Source: Aestuariibaculum lutulentum (lineage in GTDB: Bacteria; Bacteroidota; Bacteroidia; Flavobacteriales; Flavobacteriaceae). From it: a stretch of 64,000 nucleotides of DNA. The notes under the pieces were generated by a model, which was not told the DNA's origin, did no database searches, and was given only the letters and a program-made list of their open reading frames with translations. This document shows positions 33,800 to 42,745 of this stretch, one piece after another. A program made the position numbers and the translations under genes. Where the stretch lies: assembly GCF_032926325.1 (NCBI RefSeq), contig NZ_CP136709.1, positions 1,941,501 to 2,005,500 on the forward strand. The letters are read 5' to 3'. Numbering within the stretch: position 1 is the first letter of the stretch; every line of letters begins with the position of its first letter.

Positions 33800-35716
33800 A
33801 TGGCGTTTAAAAACTATTTACAGTTATCATTCTTTTTTATCTCTTTCATCCTTTTTTCACAAGACAAGGTATTCACAAGTTCTAATATCCCTGAAGTGCT
33901 GAGTGATGGGGCTAATGCCGTTGTTCGTTTAGATGAAACCCGTATTGATTTGCTGAAAATCGATGAAATGCTGGTTTCAGAAAGACGAATTATTACAATT
34001 CTAAATAAAAGTGGAGATGACAATCTTAATGCTTATGTGCATTATGATAATAATGTGAAGATTAAGAATCTGGAAGCGACTATATTTAACAAGTTTGGAG
34101 CGGTAATTAAGAAAATAAAAGAGAAAAATTTTAAGGATGTCAGTGCTGTAGATGGTGCTACCTTGTATTCCGATTCCAGAGTAAAATATTTAGATTATAC
34201 ACCTTCAGCTTATCCTTATACGGTTGAATTTATTTGTGAAATATCTACAGGTAATACAGCCTTTATTCCTTCATTTATGCCAATCAATGAGCGTTATGTT
34301 AGTGTAGAAGAAAGTAATTATAGTATAACTTACCCTGAAGATATTCAGATTAGAAAAAAGGAAAAGTATTTAGAGGGCCTGGATTTAGAAAAGAAAGAAG
34401 AATTAGGATTAATAAGTTATTTTGTCAAAAATCTCGAAGCTTATAAACCTGAAGATTATTGTCCTAATCTGTTGGAAATTGCGCCTCGAGTTTTAATAGC
34501 CTCTAAGCAGTTTAGTTTAGAAGGCGTTCAGGCAGAAGTAGAAGACTGGAATGGTTTTGGAAAATGGATGTATAATGATTTGCTATTTGACACTTTAGAT
34601 TTACCTCAAAGTACAGTTGACTATGTTCGAAATCTTGTAAAAGATGACACGTCTGATATAGAAAAGGCCAAAAAAATATATGAATACGTTCAAAATAAAG
34701 TTAGATATATAAGTGTTCAGGTAGGGATTGGTGGCTGGAAACCTTTTAAAGCATCTAAAGTAGATGAATTAGGTTATGGGGATTGTAAAGGATTGACTAA
34801 TTATACAATGGCATTACTAAAAGCCGTTGGAGTTAAGTCTAATTATTGTGTTATTTATGCCGGTAATTCTCAAAGAAGCATGGAGCAAGATTTTGCTTTA
34901 ATGCAAGGAAATCATGTTATTTTATCAATCCCAACTAATGAAGAACCTGTATGGTTAGAATGCACAAGTCAAGATGTGCCATTTGGGTTTATAGGTGATT
35001 TTACCGATGATAGAGATGTATTGGTTGTTACACCTGAAGGAGGTGAAATAAAACATACCAAAAAGTATAAAACGGAAGAAAACACCCAGTATTTAAAAGG
35101 AAACTATACAATCAATCCAGAAGGATCAATTAATGTTGATGTAAATATTATATCAAAAGGAATTCAGTATGATGATAAGTATAGGTTGGAGTCACAAAGT
35201 GCTCGTGATTTAGATGTGTATTATAAGGATCGATGGGATTATCTAAACACCATATCTATTGATAAGATTGAAATAGATAATAACAAATCTGATGTTTCAT
35301 TTGCAGAGCATATTGGTTTTTATGTGCCGAATTACACTAAAAAGGCTGGTAATATCATGTTGTTAACAGTTAATGCCTTAAATAGAAATATTAATATCCC
35401 TGATAAATATAAAGACAGAAAATATCCAATTAAAGTTAAACGAGGCTTTATAGATGAAGATGAGGTGAAAATAACCTTACCTGAAAATTATAAAGTTGAA
35501 TCACTGCCAGAAAAAATCGAAATCGAAAATAAGTTCGGGAGTTATAGGGCAGAGTTTATACTCGAAGATGAAAATGTTATTTATAAACGTAAACTCGTTA
35601 TAAATGACGGTGTATTTCCTAAAGAAGATTATGATGATTTTCGAAATTTCAGAATAGATATTTCTAAATCTGATAATGCAAAAATAGCCCTTGTTAAGAA
35701 TACTACTAAAAACTAA
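33800..35716 (+). CDS. DUF3857 / transglutaminase-like exported protein (intact catalytic Cys)
   Basis: A 638-residue protein with a signal peptide (MAFKNYLQLSFFFISFILFSQ). I use this ATG; an in-frame TTG lies 24 bases upstream. The N-terminal DUF3857 domain (about 25-250) is followed by a transglutaminase-like core with the catalytic Cys329 in ELGYGDCKGLTNYTMALL, a possible His in GNHVILSIP, and an acidic residue in WLECTSQD. The C-terminal third is beta-rich. The family is common in Bacteroidota but largely uncharacterised; peptidase or crosslinking activity is possible. A paralogue follows after 5 bases. The 248 bases before this gene contain no ORF I support. Confidence 0.85.
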   Translation: MAFKNYLQLSFFFISFILFSQDKVFTSSNIPEVLSDGANAVVRLDETRIDLLKIDEMLVSERRIITILNKSGDDNLNAYVHYDNNVKIKNLEATIFNKFGAVIKKIKEKNFKDVSAVDGATLYSDSRVKYLDYTPSAYPYTVEFICEISTGNTAFIPSFMPINERYVSVEESNYSITYPEDIQIRKKEKYLEGLDLEKKEELGLISYFVKNLEAYKPEDYCPNLLEIAPRVLIASKQFSLEGVQAEVEDWNGFGKWMYNDLLFDTLDLPQSTVDYVRNLVKDDTSDIEKAKKIYEYVQNKVRYISVQVGIGGWKPFKASKVDELGYGDCKGLTNYTMALLKAVGVKSNYCVIYAGNSQRSMEQDFALMQGNHVILSIPTNEEPVWLECTSQDVPFGFIGDFTDDRDVLVVTPEGGEIKHTKKYKTEENTQYLKGNYTINPEGSINVDVNIISKGIQYDDKYRLESQSARDLDVYYKDRWDYLNTISIDKIEIDNNKSDVSFAEHIGFYVPNYTKKAGNIMLLTVNALNRNINIPDKYKDRKYPIKVKRGFIDEDEVKITLPENYKVESLPEKIEIENKFGSYRAEFILEDENVIYKRKLVINDGVFPKEDYDDFRNFRIDISKSDNAKIALVKNTTKN

Positions 35717-35721
35717 ACCAT

Positions 35722-37671
35722 ATGAAATTAACAACCTTTTTACTTTGTATTTGTCTTTCAATAAAGGCATTTTCTCAAGAAGTCAAATTTGGAAAAATAT
35801 CAACCGAAGAATTAGAGGAAAAAATGAATCCGTTGGATTCTTCTGCTAATGCGACTTATTTATATAAGTATAGATGGTCACACATAGAATATGAAGAACA
35901 ACTAGGTGAATTTTATATGAAAACTGAGGTTCAGGAGCGCATAAAAATATATAATAAGGAAGGATTTAATTATGCTACAAAAGTTATTAATCTTCGTGTA
36001 GGAAATAATAAGGAGGAAGAATTTCAAGGATTAAAGGCTTATACTTATAATTTGGAAGGGGGCAAGGCAGAAGAAGTGAAACTTGATAAAGATGGTGTTT
36101 TTGAAACCGAAAAACATAAATATTTAAATCAGGTAACCTTCACAATGCCTAATATAAAGGAAGGTAGTATTATTGAGTATAAATATACCGTTGTTTCACC
36201 TTTTTTCTGGATGGTAGATGATTTTTACTTTCAACATGCTATTCCTGTAAAAATTGTAGAAGCTCGGTTTGATTCTCCTGAATACTTTAATTTTAAAACG
36301 ATGTCTAAAGGCTATTTACCTGTTATTCCTGAAACATCACGTAAGTCTGATAGAACTTTTGATTGTTTGAGAGATTGTAATAGTTTTAATTTAACAAATG
36401 TACCAGCTTTAAAAGATGAACCTTACGTAAACAATATCAATAATTATAGATCGTCTATAAGTTATGAGTTATCGTTTGTTAATTGGCCTTTGACTCCAAT
36501 TAAATATTATGCAACAACATGGGAAGATGTGGTGAAAACCATTTATGATAGCCCTGGTTTTGGCGATGAGTTAAACAGGAATTCTTATTATAAGGAAGAT
36601 ATAGAGGCTTTAATAGCAGGTGAATCTCAACCCTTGGCAAAAGCGGCTAAAATTTTTAACTATGTAAAATCGTCGATTAAATGGAATGGTTATACCAGTA
36701 AGTATGCTCAGGAAGGCGTTAAAAAAGCTTATTTAAGAAAGGAAGGAAATGTAGCTGATATCAATCTTATGTTAACATCGATGCTCCGTTATGCCGGACT
36801 AACGGCTAACCCGGTCTTAGTCAGTACCCGTGATAACGGTATTCCTTTATTTCCAACCTTAGATGGCTATAATTATGTTATTGCTGCTATAGAGTCACCA
36901 GACGGAATAGTGCTTCTAGATGCAACTACAAGCCATGGGTTGCCAAATGTATTGCCCGTGAGAGCTTTAAATTGGGAAGGCAGAATTGTAAGAGAAAACA
37001 AGACATCAAGCACGGTAAATTTATATCCTAAAGAAAAGTCGGTAAATCAGGTGTCTTTGTTAGCAAGTTTAAATGAATCAGGAGATCTTGAGGGTAATGT
37101 GCGATTTTTAAGAAGTAATTATTTTGCCATGAATTACCGAGATGATTTTTTTGAAGAAGGACAAGATAAATATTTAGAGAAGCTTGAAAGTAAATTTGGA
37201 AATATAGAAATTTCAGAGTTTAATGTTCAGAATGAAAAAGATATATCTAAGCCAGTTATTGAATCCTTCAAGTTTTCATTAGAAAGTCAGGCAGATGTAA
37301 TTAATAATAAGATTTATTTTTCTCCACTGTTCTTCTTGAAGACTACTGAAAATCCATTTAAGCTGGAGAAAAGAGAATTCCCTGTAGATTTTAGTTATCC
37401 AAAGAGTAATAAGTACAAATTTGTGGTTAAAGTGCCAGAGAATTATAAAGTTGAAAGCACACCGGAATCAGTTCAGATGCTGTTGCCAGATAATTTGGGA
37501 GCATTTAAATATATCGTTAAAGCAAGTCCGGATGGTAAAACGGTACATATTACTTTCGATACAGACATTAACCAATCCATTATTGTTCCTGCATATTATG
37601 AGCAATTAAAAGCGTATTTTAGCAAACTCATTGAAAAACAATCAGAGCAAATCGTTTTAATTAAAGTATAA
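35722..37671 (+). CDS. DUF3857 / transglutaminase-like exported protein (catalytic Cys missing)
   Basis: A 649-residue paralogue of the preceding protein with a signal peptide (MKLTTFLLCICLSIKAFSQ). The DUF3857 region is recognisable (NQVTFTMPNIKEGSIIEYKYTV near 131-152). In the transglutaminase core the motif reads KEGNVADINLMLTSMLR, with Val344 where the first paralogue has its catalytic Cys. LVSTRDNGIPLFPTLDGYNYVIA follows. It therefore looks like a non-catalytic member, perhaps a binding or scaffold partner. It ends directly at the mazG start, suggesting one operon. Confidence 0.83.
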   Translation: MKLTTFLLCICLSIKAFSQEVKFGKISTEELEEKMNPLDSSANATYLYKYRWSHIEYEEQLGEFYMKTEVQERIKIYNKEGFNYATKVINLRVGNNKEEEFQGLKAYTYNLEGGKAEEVKLDKDGVFETEKHKYLNQVTFTMPNIKEGSIIEYKYTVVSPFFWMVDDFYFQHAIPVKIVEARFDSPEYFNFKTMSKGYLPVIPETSRKSDRTFDCLRDCNSFNLTNVPALKDEPYVNNINNYRSSISYELSFVNWPLTPIKYYATTWEDVVKTIYDSPGFGDELNRNSYYKEDIEALIAGESQPLAKAAKIFNYVKSSIKWNGYTSKYAQEGVKKAYLRKEGNVADINLMLTSMLRYAGLTANPVLVSTRDNGIPLFPTLDGYNYVIAAIESPDGIVLLDATTSHGLPNVLPVRALNWEGRIVRENKTSSTVNLYPKEKSVNQVSLLASLNESGDLEGNVRFLRSNYFAMNYRDDFFEEGQDKYLEKLESKFGNIEISEFNVQNEKDISKPVIESFKFSLESQADVINNKIYFSPLFFLKTTENPFKLEKREFPVDFSYPKSNKYKFVVKVPENYKVESTPESVQMLLPDNLGAFKYIVKASPDGKTVHITFDTDINQSIIVPAYYEQLKAYFSKLIEKQSEQIVLIKV

Positions 37672-37998
37672 ATGAATATTCAAAACGCACAACAGGAAGT
37701 AGACGAGTGGATTAAAAATCACGGGGTTCGTTATTTTAACGAGTTAACCAATATGGCGCAACTAACCGAAGAAGTTGGAGAAGTTGCTCGTATAATAGCT
37801 CGTCGTTATGGTGAACAAAGCGAAAAAGAAAGCGATAAGGATAAAGATTTAGGTGAAGAACTGGCCGATGTATTATTTGTTGTTTTGTGTTTAGCTAACC
37901 AGACAGGAGTCGATTTGCAGGCAGCTTTCGATAAAAGAATGGATAAGAAGGGAAAACGTGACCACGATAGGCACCATAATAACGAAAAATTAAAGTAA
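37672..37998 (+). CDS. MazG-like nucleotide pyrophosphohydrolase
   Basis: A 108-residue all-helical single-domain MazG protein. The metal-binding motif appears as TEEVGEVARII near 32-42 and EELADVLFVVLCLA near 62-75 (E-x-x-E ... E-x-x-D). Such proteins hydrolyse (d)NTPs to monophosphates and are thought to remove abnormal nucleotides. The C-terminus is highly charged. It starts immediately after the stop of the DUF3857 gene and precedes aroA by 34 bases. Confidence 0.88.
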   Translation: MNIQNAQQEVDEWIKNHGVRYFNELTNMAQLTEEVGEVARIIARRYGEQSEKESDKDKDLGEELADVLFVVLCLANQTGVDLQAAFDKRMDKKGKRDHDRHHNNEKLK

Positions 37999-38032
37999 AT
38001 TAGCGGCTTTGTTAAAAACAAACCAACTATTT

Positions 38033-39256
38033 ATGCAAATTACTCTTCAAAAATCTGAAATAGCAAAGCAATCGTCTATTCAAATTACAGGTTCGAAAAG
38101 TGAATCAAACAGATTATTGCTTTTAAAGGCCTTATATCCGCAGTTTAATCTTGAAAATATCTCGAATTCCGACGATAGTAATTTAATGACCAAAGCATTA
38201 AGTTCGTCTTCAGAGGTTGTAGATATTCATCATGCAGGTACTGCCATGCGATTTTTAACTGCCTTTTTTGCGGTTCAGGAAGGAAGAGAAGTAACCCTTA
38301 CGGGTTCGCAACGTATGAAGGAACGCCCAATTCAAATTTTGGTAGAGGCGCTTCAGGAACTTGGTGCAGACATAGAATATGTGGAAAATGCTGGATACCC
38401 GCCAATTAAAATAAAGGGCAAAAAGCTAACTAAAAATAAAGTGTCGTTACAGGCTAATGTAAGTAGTCAGTACATTTCTGCTTTATTGTTAATTGCCTCG
38501 CGTTTAGAAAACGGATTGGAGTTAACGTTGGAAGGAAAAATTACTTCAGTGCCTTACATTAATATGACCCTAAGTTTGTTAACAGAAATAGGGGTTGAAA
38601 ATTCTTTTGAAGGGAACACTATTGTGGTTAAACCAGCGCCAAAGGACTTAGAACAGAAAACCTTGGTGGTGGAGTCGGATTGGTCTTCGGCATCGTATTA
38701 TTTTAGTTTGGCAGCCTTAAGTGCAGTAGGAACAGAAATTACCTTATCATCATATAAAGAAAATTCACTTCAAGGCGATTCGGCTTTAGTGGAAATTTAT
38801 AAACATTTCGGAGTTGAAACGGCTTTCAAAAATAACTCGGTTACATTAACAAAAACAGACAAGGAGGTTTTGGCGTTTTCATACGATTTAACCAATGCTC
38901 CTGATATCGCTCAAACTATAGCAGTAACCTGTTTTGCTTTGGGAATAAAATGCGATTTAACAGGGTTGCATACCCTTAAAATTAAAGAAACCGATCGTTT
39001 GGTTGCTCTAAAAACTGAAATTGAAAAGTTAGGAGGGGTAGTAGAAATTACTAACGAATCCCTTCATTTAGCTGAAGCTACTACCATTAACAGAGGTGTG
39101 GCAATCGCTACGTATCACGATCACAGAATGGCTATGGCTTTTGCTCCAATCGCCCTTAAAACCTCGGTTATTATTGAAGATGCTATGGTGGTTTCAAAGT
39201 CATATCCTACATTCTGGGACGACTTAGAATCCATTGGTTTTAAAATAACTAAATAA
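38033..39256 (+). CDS. aroA: 3-phosphoshikimate 1-carboxyvinyltransferase (EPSP synthase)
   Basis: A 407-residue two-domain enzyme of the shikimate pathway. It adds enolpyruvate to shikimate-3-phosphate. GSKSESNRLLLL near 20-31 binds the phosphate, HHAGTAMRFLTAFFA near 68-82 and GSQRMKERPI near 90-99 line the active site, and IKETDRLVALKTEIEKLGG near 318-336 and YHDHRMAMAFA near 359-369 are C-terminal hallmarks. I chose the ATG giving MQITLQKSE; a TTG start 24 bases upstream is also open. The protein is a little shorter than most AroA. Confidence 0.93.
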   Translation: MQITLQKSEIAKQSSIQITGSKSESNRLLLLKALYPQFNLENISNSDDSNLMTKALSSSSEVVDIHHAGTAMRFLTAFFAVQEGREVTLTGSQRMKERPIQILVEALQELGADIEYVENAGYPPIKIKGKKLTKNKVSLQANVSSQYISALLLIASRLENGLELTLEGKITSVPYINMTLSLLTEIGVENSFEGNTIVVKPAPKDLEQKTLVVESDWSSASYYFSLAALSAVGTEITLSSYKENSLQGDSALVEIYKHFGVETAFKNNSVTLTKTDKEVLAFSYDLTNAPDIAQTIAVTCFALGIKCDLTGLHTLKIKETDRLVALKTEIEKLGGVVEITNESLHLAEATTINRGVAIATYHDHRMAMAFAPIALKTSVIIEDAMVVSKSYPTFWDDLESIGFKITK

Positions 39257-39271
39257 TAATCACATATTTAC

Positions 39272-39303
39272 TTGACAAGGCCTATCTGCAGATTGTATAT
39301 TTG
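39272..39303 (+). promoter_or_regulatory. queA promoter
   Basis: TTGACA (39272-39277), an 18-base spacer, then TATATTTG (39296-39303), a perfect TAnnTTTG. This is the clearest complete flavobacterial promoter in the window, about 49 bases before the queA ATG. Confidence 0.75.
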
Positions 39304-39351
39304 CAGCCTTCGACGTATTGAAGTAAATTAAAAAACAATAAAAGTAAACAG

Positions 39352-40401
39352 ATGAAATTATCAAACTTTGGTTTTAACTTACCAGATGAATTATTAGCGG
39401 AATATCCGGCGGAAAACAGAGATGAGGCGCGTTTAATGGTTTTAGACAGAAAAAAGCAAACTATTGAGCACAAAATGTTTAAGGATATTGTTGATTATTT
39501 TGATGAAGATGATGTTTTAATCCTGAACAATACCAAAGTATTTCCTGCCCGTCTTTACGGAAATAAAGAAAAAACCGGAGCAAGAATTGAAGTATTCTTA
39601 TTAAGAGAGCTGAATGACGAACAACGTCTTTGGGATGTTCTTGTAGATCCGGCTCGTAAAATTAGAATTGGAAACAAATTATATTTTGGAGACGACGATA
39701 CTTTAGTAGCAGAGGTTATCGATAACACAACATCTAGAGGTCGTACTTTACGTTTCTTATACGATGGTTCTTATGCAGAATTCCGTAGAAAATTAAACGA
39801 ATTAGGAGAAACACCACTTCCTAAATACATAAAAAGACAAGTAGAGCCGGAAGACGAAGAGCGTTACCAGACTATTTATGCTAAGAACGAAGGAGCTGTT
39901 GCAGCACCAACTGCAGGTCTTCACTTCTCTAAGCACTTGTTAAAGCGTTTAGAAATTAAAGGTGTAAACTTTGCTGAGGTCACTTTACATGTTGGTTTAG
40001 GTACTTTTAACCCAGTTGAGGTAGAAGATTTATCGAAGCACAAAATGGATAGCGAAGAGCTTAAAATTGATGAAAAAGCTGTAGAAACGGTTAACAAAGG
40101 TATTCGTAGTAAAAAACGTGTATGTGCTGTTGGTACAACCGTTATGCGTGCTATTGAGAGTTCGGTATCTTCAAATGGAGAATTAAACGAGTACGAAGGT
40201 TGGACTAATAAATTCATTTTCCCTCCTTACGATTTCAGTATCGCAAACTGTATGATTACTAACTTCCATACACCAAAATCAACATTATTAATGATGATTT
40301 CTGCGTTTGCTGGTCATGATTTCATGAAAAAAGCATATGACGAAGCTGTAAAAGAAGGCTACAAGTTCTACAGTTACGGTGATGCCATGTTAATCTTATA
40401 A
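39352..40401 (+). CDS. queA: S-adenosylmethionine:tRNA ribosyltransferase-isomerase
   Basis: A 349-residue enzyme that transfers and isomerises the ribosyl part of SAM onto preQ1 in tRNA, giving epoxyqueuosine. Family hallmarks: LPDELLAEYPAENRDEARLMV near 10-30, ILNNTKVFPARLYG near 59-72, EGAVAAPTAGLHFS near 182-195, and the C-terminal TNFHTPKSTLLMMISAF. Length is typical. It has its own promoter and is followed by an intrinsic terminator, so it is a single-gene unit. Confidence 0.97.
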   Translation: MKLSNFGFNLPDELLAEYPAENRDEARLMVLDRKKQTIEHKMFKDIVDYFDEDDVLILNNTKVFPARLYGNKEKTGARIEVFLLRELNDEQRLWDVLVDPARKIRIGNKLYFGDDDTLVAEVIDNTTSRGRTLRFLYDGSYAEFRRKLNELGETPLPKYIKRQVEPEDEERYQTIYAKNEGAVAAPTAGLHFSKHLLKRLEIKGVNFAEVTLHVGLGTFNPVEVEDLSKHKMDSEELKIDEKAVETVNKGIRSKKRVCAVGTTVMRAIESSVSSNGELNEYEGWTNKFIFPPYDFSIANCMITNFHTPKSTLLMMISAFAGHDFMKKAYDEAVKEGYKFYSYGDAMLIL

Positions 40402-40408
40402 AAAATTT

Positions 40409-40436
40409 AAAGCCTTGTTTTTACAAGGCTTTTTTC
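40409..40436. terminator. Intrinsic terminator after queA
   Basis: AAGCCTTGT (40410-40418) pairs with ACAAGGCTT (40423-40431), loop TTTT, followed by a T-run; the A-rich left side makes it potentially bidirectional. Confidence 0.92.
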
Positions 40437-40450
40437 TTTCTTTAAATTAG

Positions 40451-40511
40451 GGCGTTACCCTGCGGGTCGCGCTTTCCGCGCTACACGGTATCTTGCTTCA
40501 ATCCCTAACGC
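40451..40511 (+). repeat. Palindromic intergenic repeat, copy B
   Basis: Bounded by GCGTTA (40452-40457) and TAACGC (40506-40511). Contains the small hairpins ACCC-TGC-GGGT and GCGC-TTTCC-GCGC. It shares GGCGTTACCCT, GGGTCGCGCTTTC and CTAACGC with copy A at 15961-16051, which is in the opposite orientation. Much more GC-rich than its surroundings. Confidence 0.72.
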
Positions 40512-40657
40512 AAAAAGATAGAAATTGAAAGTTACTGTTAGTTAAATTCCAGTCTCAAGCTTCCAATTTCACTTTGCTTTCGTCCATCACTGGTCATCCG
40601 TCGTTAGTCTAAAAATCTAACCTTTCTAATTAAGTCTAATCTTAACCCCAAAATCAT

Positions 40658-40665
40658 TACTTTTG
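40658..40665 (+). promoter_or_regulatory. -7 element of rlmN
   Basis: TACTTTTG, a perfect TAnnTTTG match, 8 bases before the rlmN ATG, so the mRNA is nearly leaderless. The 146 bases between this element and repeat copy B hold no gene I can support. Confidence 0.55.
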
Positions 40666-40673
40666 CATCATCT

Positions 40674-41714
40674 ATGGCAACAACAAAAAAAGACATACGT
40701 GCACTAACCAAAGAGCAGTTAAGAGCATTTTTCGAAAAGCAAGGCGATAAGGCATTTCGTGGTAACCAGGTTTATGAATGGTTATGGCAAAAGGCCGCCT
40801 ATTCTTTCGACGATATGACTAATATTTCGAAGGAAACCCGCCAAATGCTTGAAGATAATTTTGTGATTAACAATATTAAAGTCGATACCATGCAACGTAG
40901 TAGTGATGGTACGGTTAAAAATGCGGTGCGTTTACATGATGGTTTAGTGGTTGAGTCGGTGTTAATTCCAACACCAACACGAACAACAGCATGTGTATCT
41001 AGTCAGGTTGGGTGTAGTTTGGATTGTCGTTTTTGTGCGACAGCACGTTTAAAACGTATGCGTAACTTAAACCCTGATGAAATCTACGATCAGGTGGTGG
41101 CTATCGATAATGAAAGCCGTTTATATCACGACAGACCGTTAAGTAATATTGTATTTATGGGAATGGGCGAACCACTTATGAATTACAATAATGTTATTAA
41201 AGCCATTGATAAAATAACCTCTGATGAAGGTTTAGGGATGTCTCCAAAACGTATTACCTTATCAACTTCAGGTGTGCCTAAAATGATTAAAAAAATGGCT
41301 GATGATGAGGTTAAATTTAATCTTGCCGTGTCATTACATTCGGCAGTAGATGAGGTGCGAACCAAGATTATGCCGTTTAATGAAACTTTTCCGCTTACCG
41401 ATTTACGTGAAGCCTTAGAATACTGGTATGCAAAAACCAAGCGCAGAATTACTTACGAATATGTGGTTTGGGATGGTATTAATGATACTCAAAACGATAT
41501 TGATGCTTTTGTGAAGTTCTGTAAATACGTGCCGTGTAAGGTTAATATTATAGAATATAATCCAATCGATGATGGCGAGTTTCAGCAAGCTTCTAATCAG
41601 GCTTTAGAAAATTATATTTCTTCCTTAGAGAAAAATGGCATCGTGGTTAATGTACGACGAAGTCGTGGTAAAGATATTGATGCGGCTTGCGGACAATTAG
41701 CAAATAAAAGTTAG
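40674..41714 (+). CDS. rlmN: 23S rRNA (adenine-2503-C2) methyltransferase
   Basis: A 346-residue radical-SAM methyltransferase that modifies A2503 of 23S rRNA (and A37 of some tRNAs in other species). The cluster-binding CSLDCRFC provides Cys114, Cys118 and Cys121. The C-terminal DAACGQLA carries the methyl-carrier/catalytic Cys339. GMGEPLMNYNN and NLAVSLHSAVDEVRTKIMP are further family blocks. Length fits RlmN; the Cfr-type resistance variants are less likely given the generic genomic context. Confidence 0.95.
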   Translation: MATTKKDIRALTKEQLRAFFEKQGDKAFRGNQVYEWLWQKAAYSFDDMTNISKETRQMLEDNFVINNIKVDTMQRSSDGTVKNAVRLHDGLVVESVLIPTPTRTTACVSSQVGCSLDCRFCATARLKRMRNLNPDEIYDQVVAIDNESRLYHDRPLSNIVFMGMGEPLMNYNNVIKAIDKITSDEGLGMSPKRITLSTSGVPKMIKKMADDEVKFNLAVSLHSAVDEVRTKIMPFNETFPLTDLREALEYWYAKTKRRITYEYVVWDGINDTQNDIDAFVKFCKYVPCKVNIIEYNPIDDGEFQQASNQALENYISSLEKNGIVVNVRRSRGKDIDAACGQLANKS

Positions 41715-41733
41715 AAATTTAGCTGCTAAAACT

Positions 41734-41741
41734 TATATTTG
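41734..41741 (+). promoter_or_regulatory. -7 element of the polyprenyl synthase gene
   Basis: TATATTTG, perfect TAnnTTTG match, 20 bases before the TTG start of the next gene. Confidence 0.5.
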
Positions 41742-41761
41742 AATCTCCTTAGCTAAAGCAT

Positions 41762-42739
41762 TTGAAAATAGTAGAGCAAATAAAACAACCCATCGCCTTT
41801 GAAATGGATCTTTTCGAGCAAAAGTTCCTTCTTTCAATGTCGAGCAAGGTGGCTTTGTTAAACCGAATTACCACATACATAGTCAACCGAAAAGGAAAGC
41901 AAATGCGACCAATGTTTGTGTTTCTGGTTGCTAAAATGGTCTCTAATGGTGAGGCTATTGAACGTACCTATCGAGGAGCTTCAGTAATAGAGTTAATTCA
42001 TACCGCAACTTTAGTACACGACGACGTGGTTGATGATAGTAACCGACGTCGTGGTTTCTTTTCAGTTAATGCCCTTTGGAAAAATAAAATCGCTGTTCTT
42101 ATTGGTGATTATCTATTGTCGAAAGGATTGTTGTTAAGTATCGATAACAATGATTTCGATTTACTTAAAATTATATCGGTTGCCGTTCGTGAAATGAGCG
42201 AAGGGGAGTTGCTTCAAATTGAAAAAGCTCGTAAGTTAGATATCACCGAGGATGTGTACTACGAAATCATCCGTCAAAAAACGGCAACGCTTATTGCTGC
42301 GTGTTGCAGTTTGGGAGCAGCTTCGGTAAAGCCAGAATCAGAGCATGTTGAAAAGATGCGTAAGTTTGGTGAACTTATAGGTATGGCATTTCAAATAAAA
42401 GATGATTTATTTGATTATAGCGAAGACCAAATTGGTAAGCCTACCGGCATCGATATTAAAGAGCAGAAAATGACATTGCCTTTAATTTATGTGCTTAACA
42501 ATGCCGATAAAAAGGATAAAAAGTGGCTGATTAATTCTATAAAAAATCATAACAAGGATAAAAAGCGCGTTAAAGAAGTTATTGCTTTTGTAAAGGCTAA
42601 CGGAGGGTTAGAATACGCCATAAGTAAAATGAAGCAATTTCAAATTGAGGCTCAGGAAATACTCAATACCTATCCAGACTCCGATTATAAAAATTCTTTA
42701 GAGCTTATGGTGACTTACGTGATTGATAGGAAAAAGTAA
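41762..42739 (+). CDS. Polyprenyl diphosphate synthase (octaprenyl/geranylgeranyl type)
   Basis: A 325-residue all-alpha trans-prenyltransferase making long-chain isoprenyl diphosphate, probably for menaquinone side chains. The first aspartate-rich motif is HDDVVDDSNRRRG near 82-94 and the second QIKDDLFDYSED near 213-224. It starts with TTG; the next in-frame ATG would remove the beginning of the conserved N-terminal helix, so TTG is preferred. Chain length cannot be told from sequence with certainty. The gene is convergent with the transglutaminase gene, 6 bases away. Confidence 0.9.
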   Translation: MKIVEQIKQPIAFEMDLFEQKFLLSMSSKVALLNRITTYIVNRKGKQMRPMFVFLVAKMVSNGEAIERTYRGASVIELIHTATLVHDDVVDDSNRRRGFFSVNALWKNKIAVLIGDYLLSKGLLLSIDNNDFDLLKIISVAVREMSEGELLQIEKARKLDITEDVYYEIIRQKTATLIAACCSLGAASVKPESEHVEKMRKFGELIGMAFQIKDDLFDYSEDQIGKPTGIDIKEQKMTLPLIYVLNNADKKDKKWLINSIKNHNKDKKRVKEVIAFVKANGGLEYAISKMKQFQIEAQEILNTYPDSDYKNSLELMVTYVIDRKK

Positions 42740-42745
42740 TTTTTG

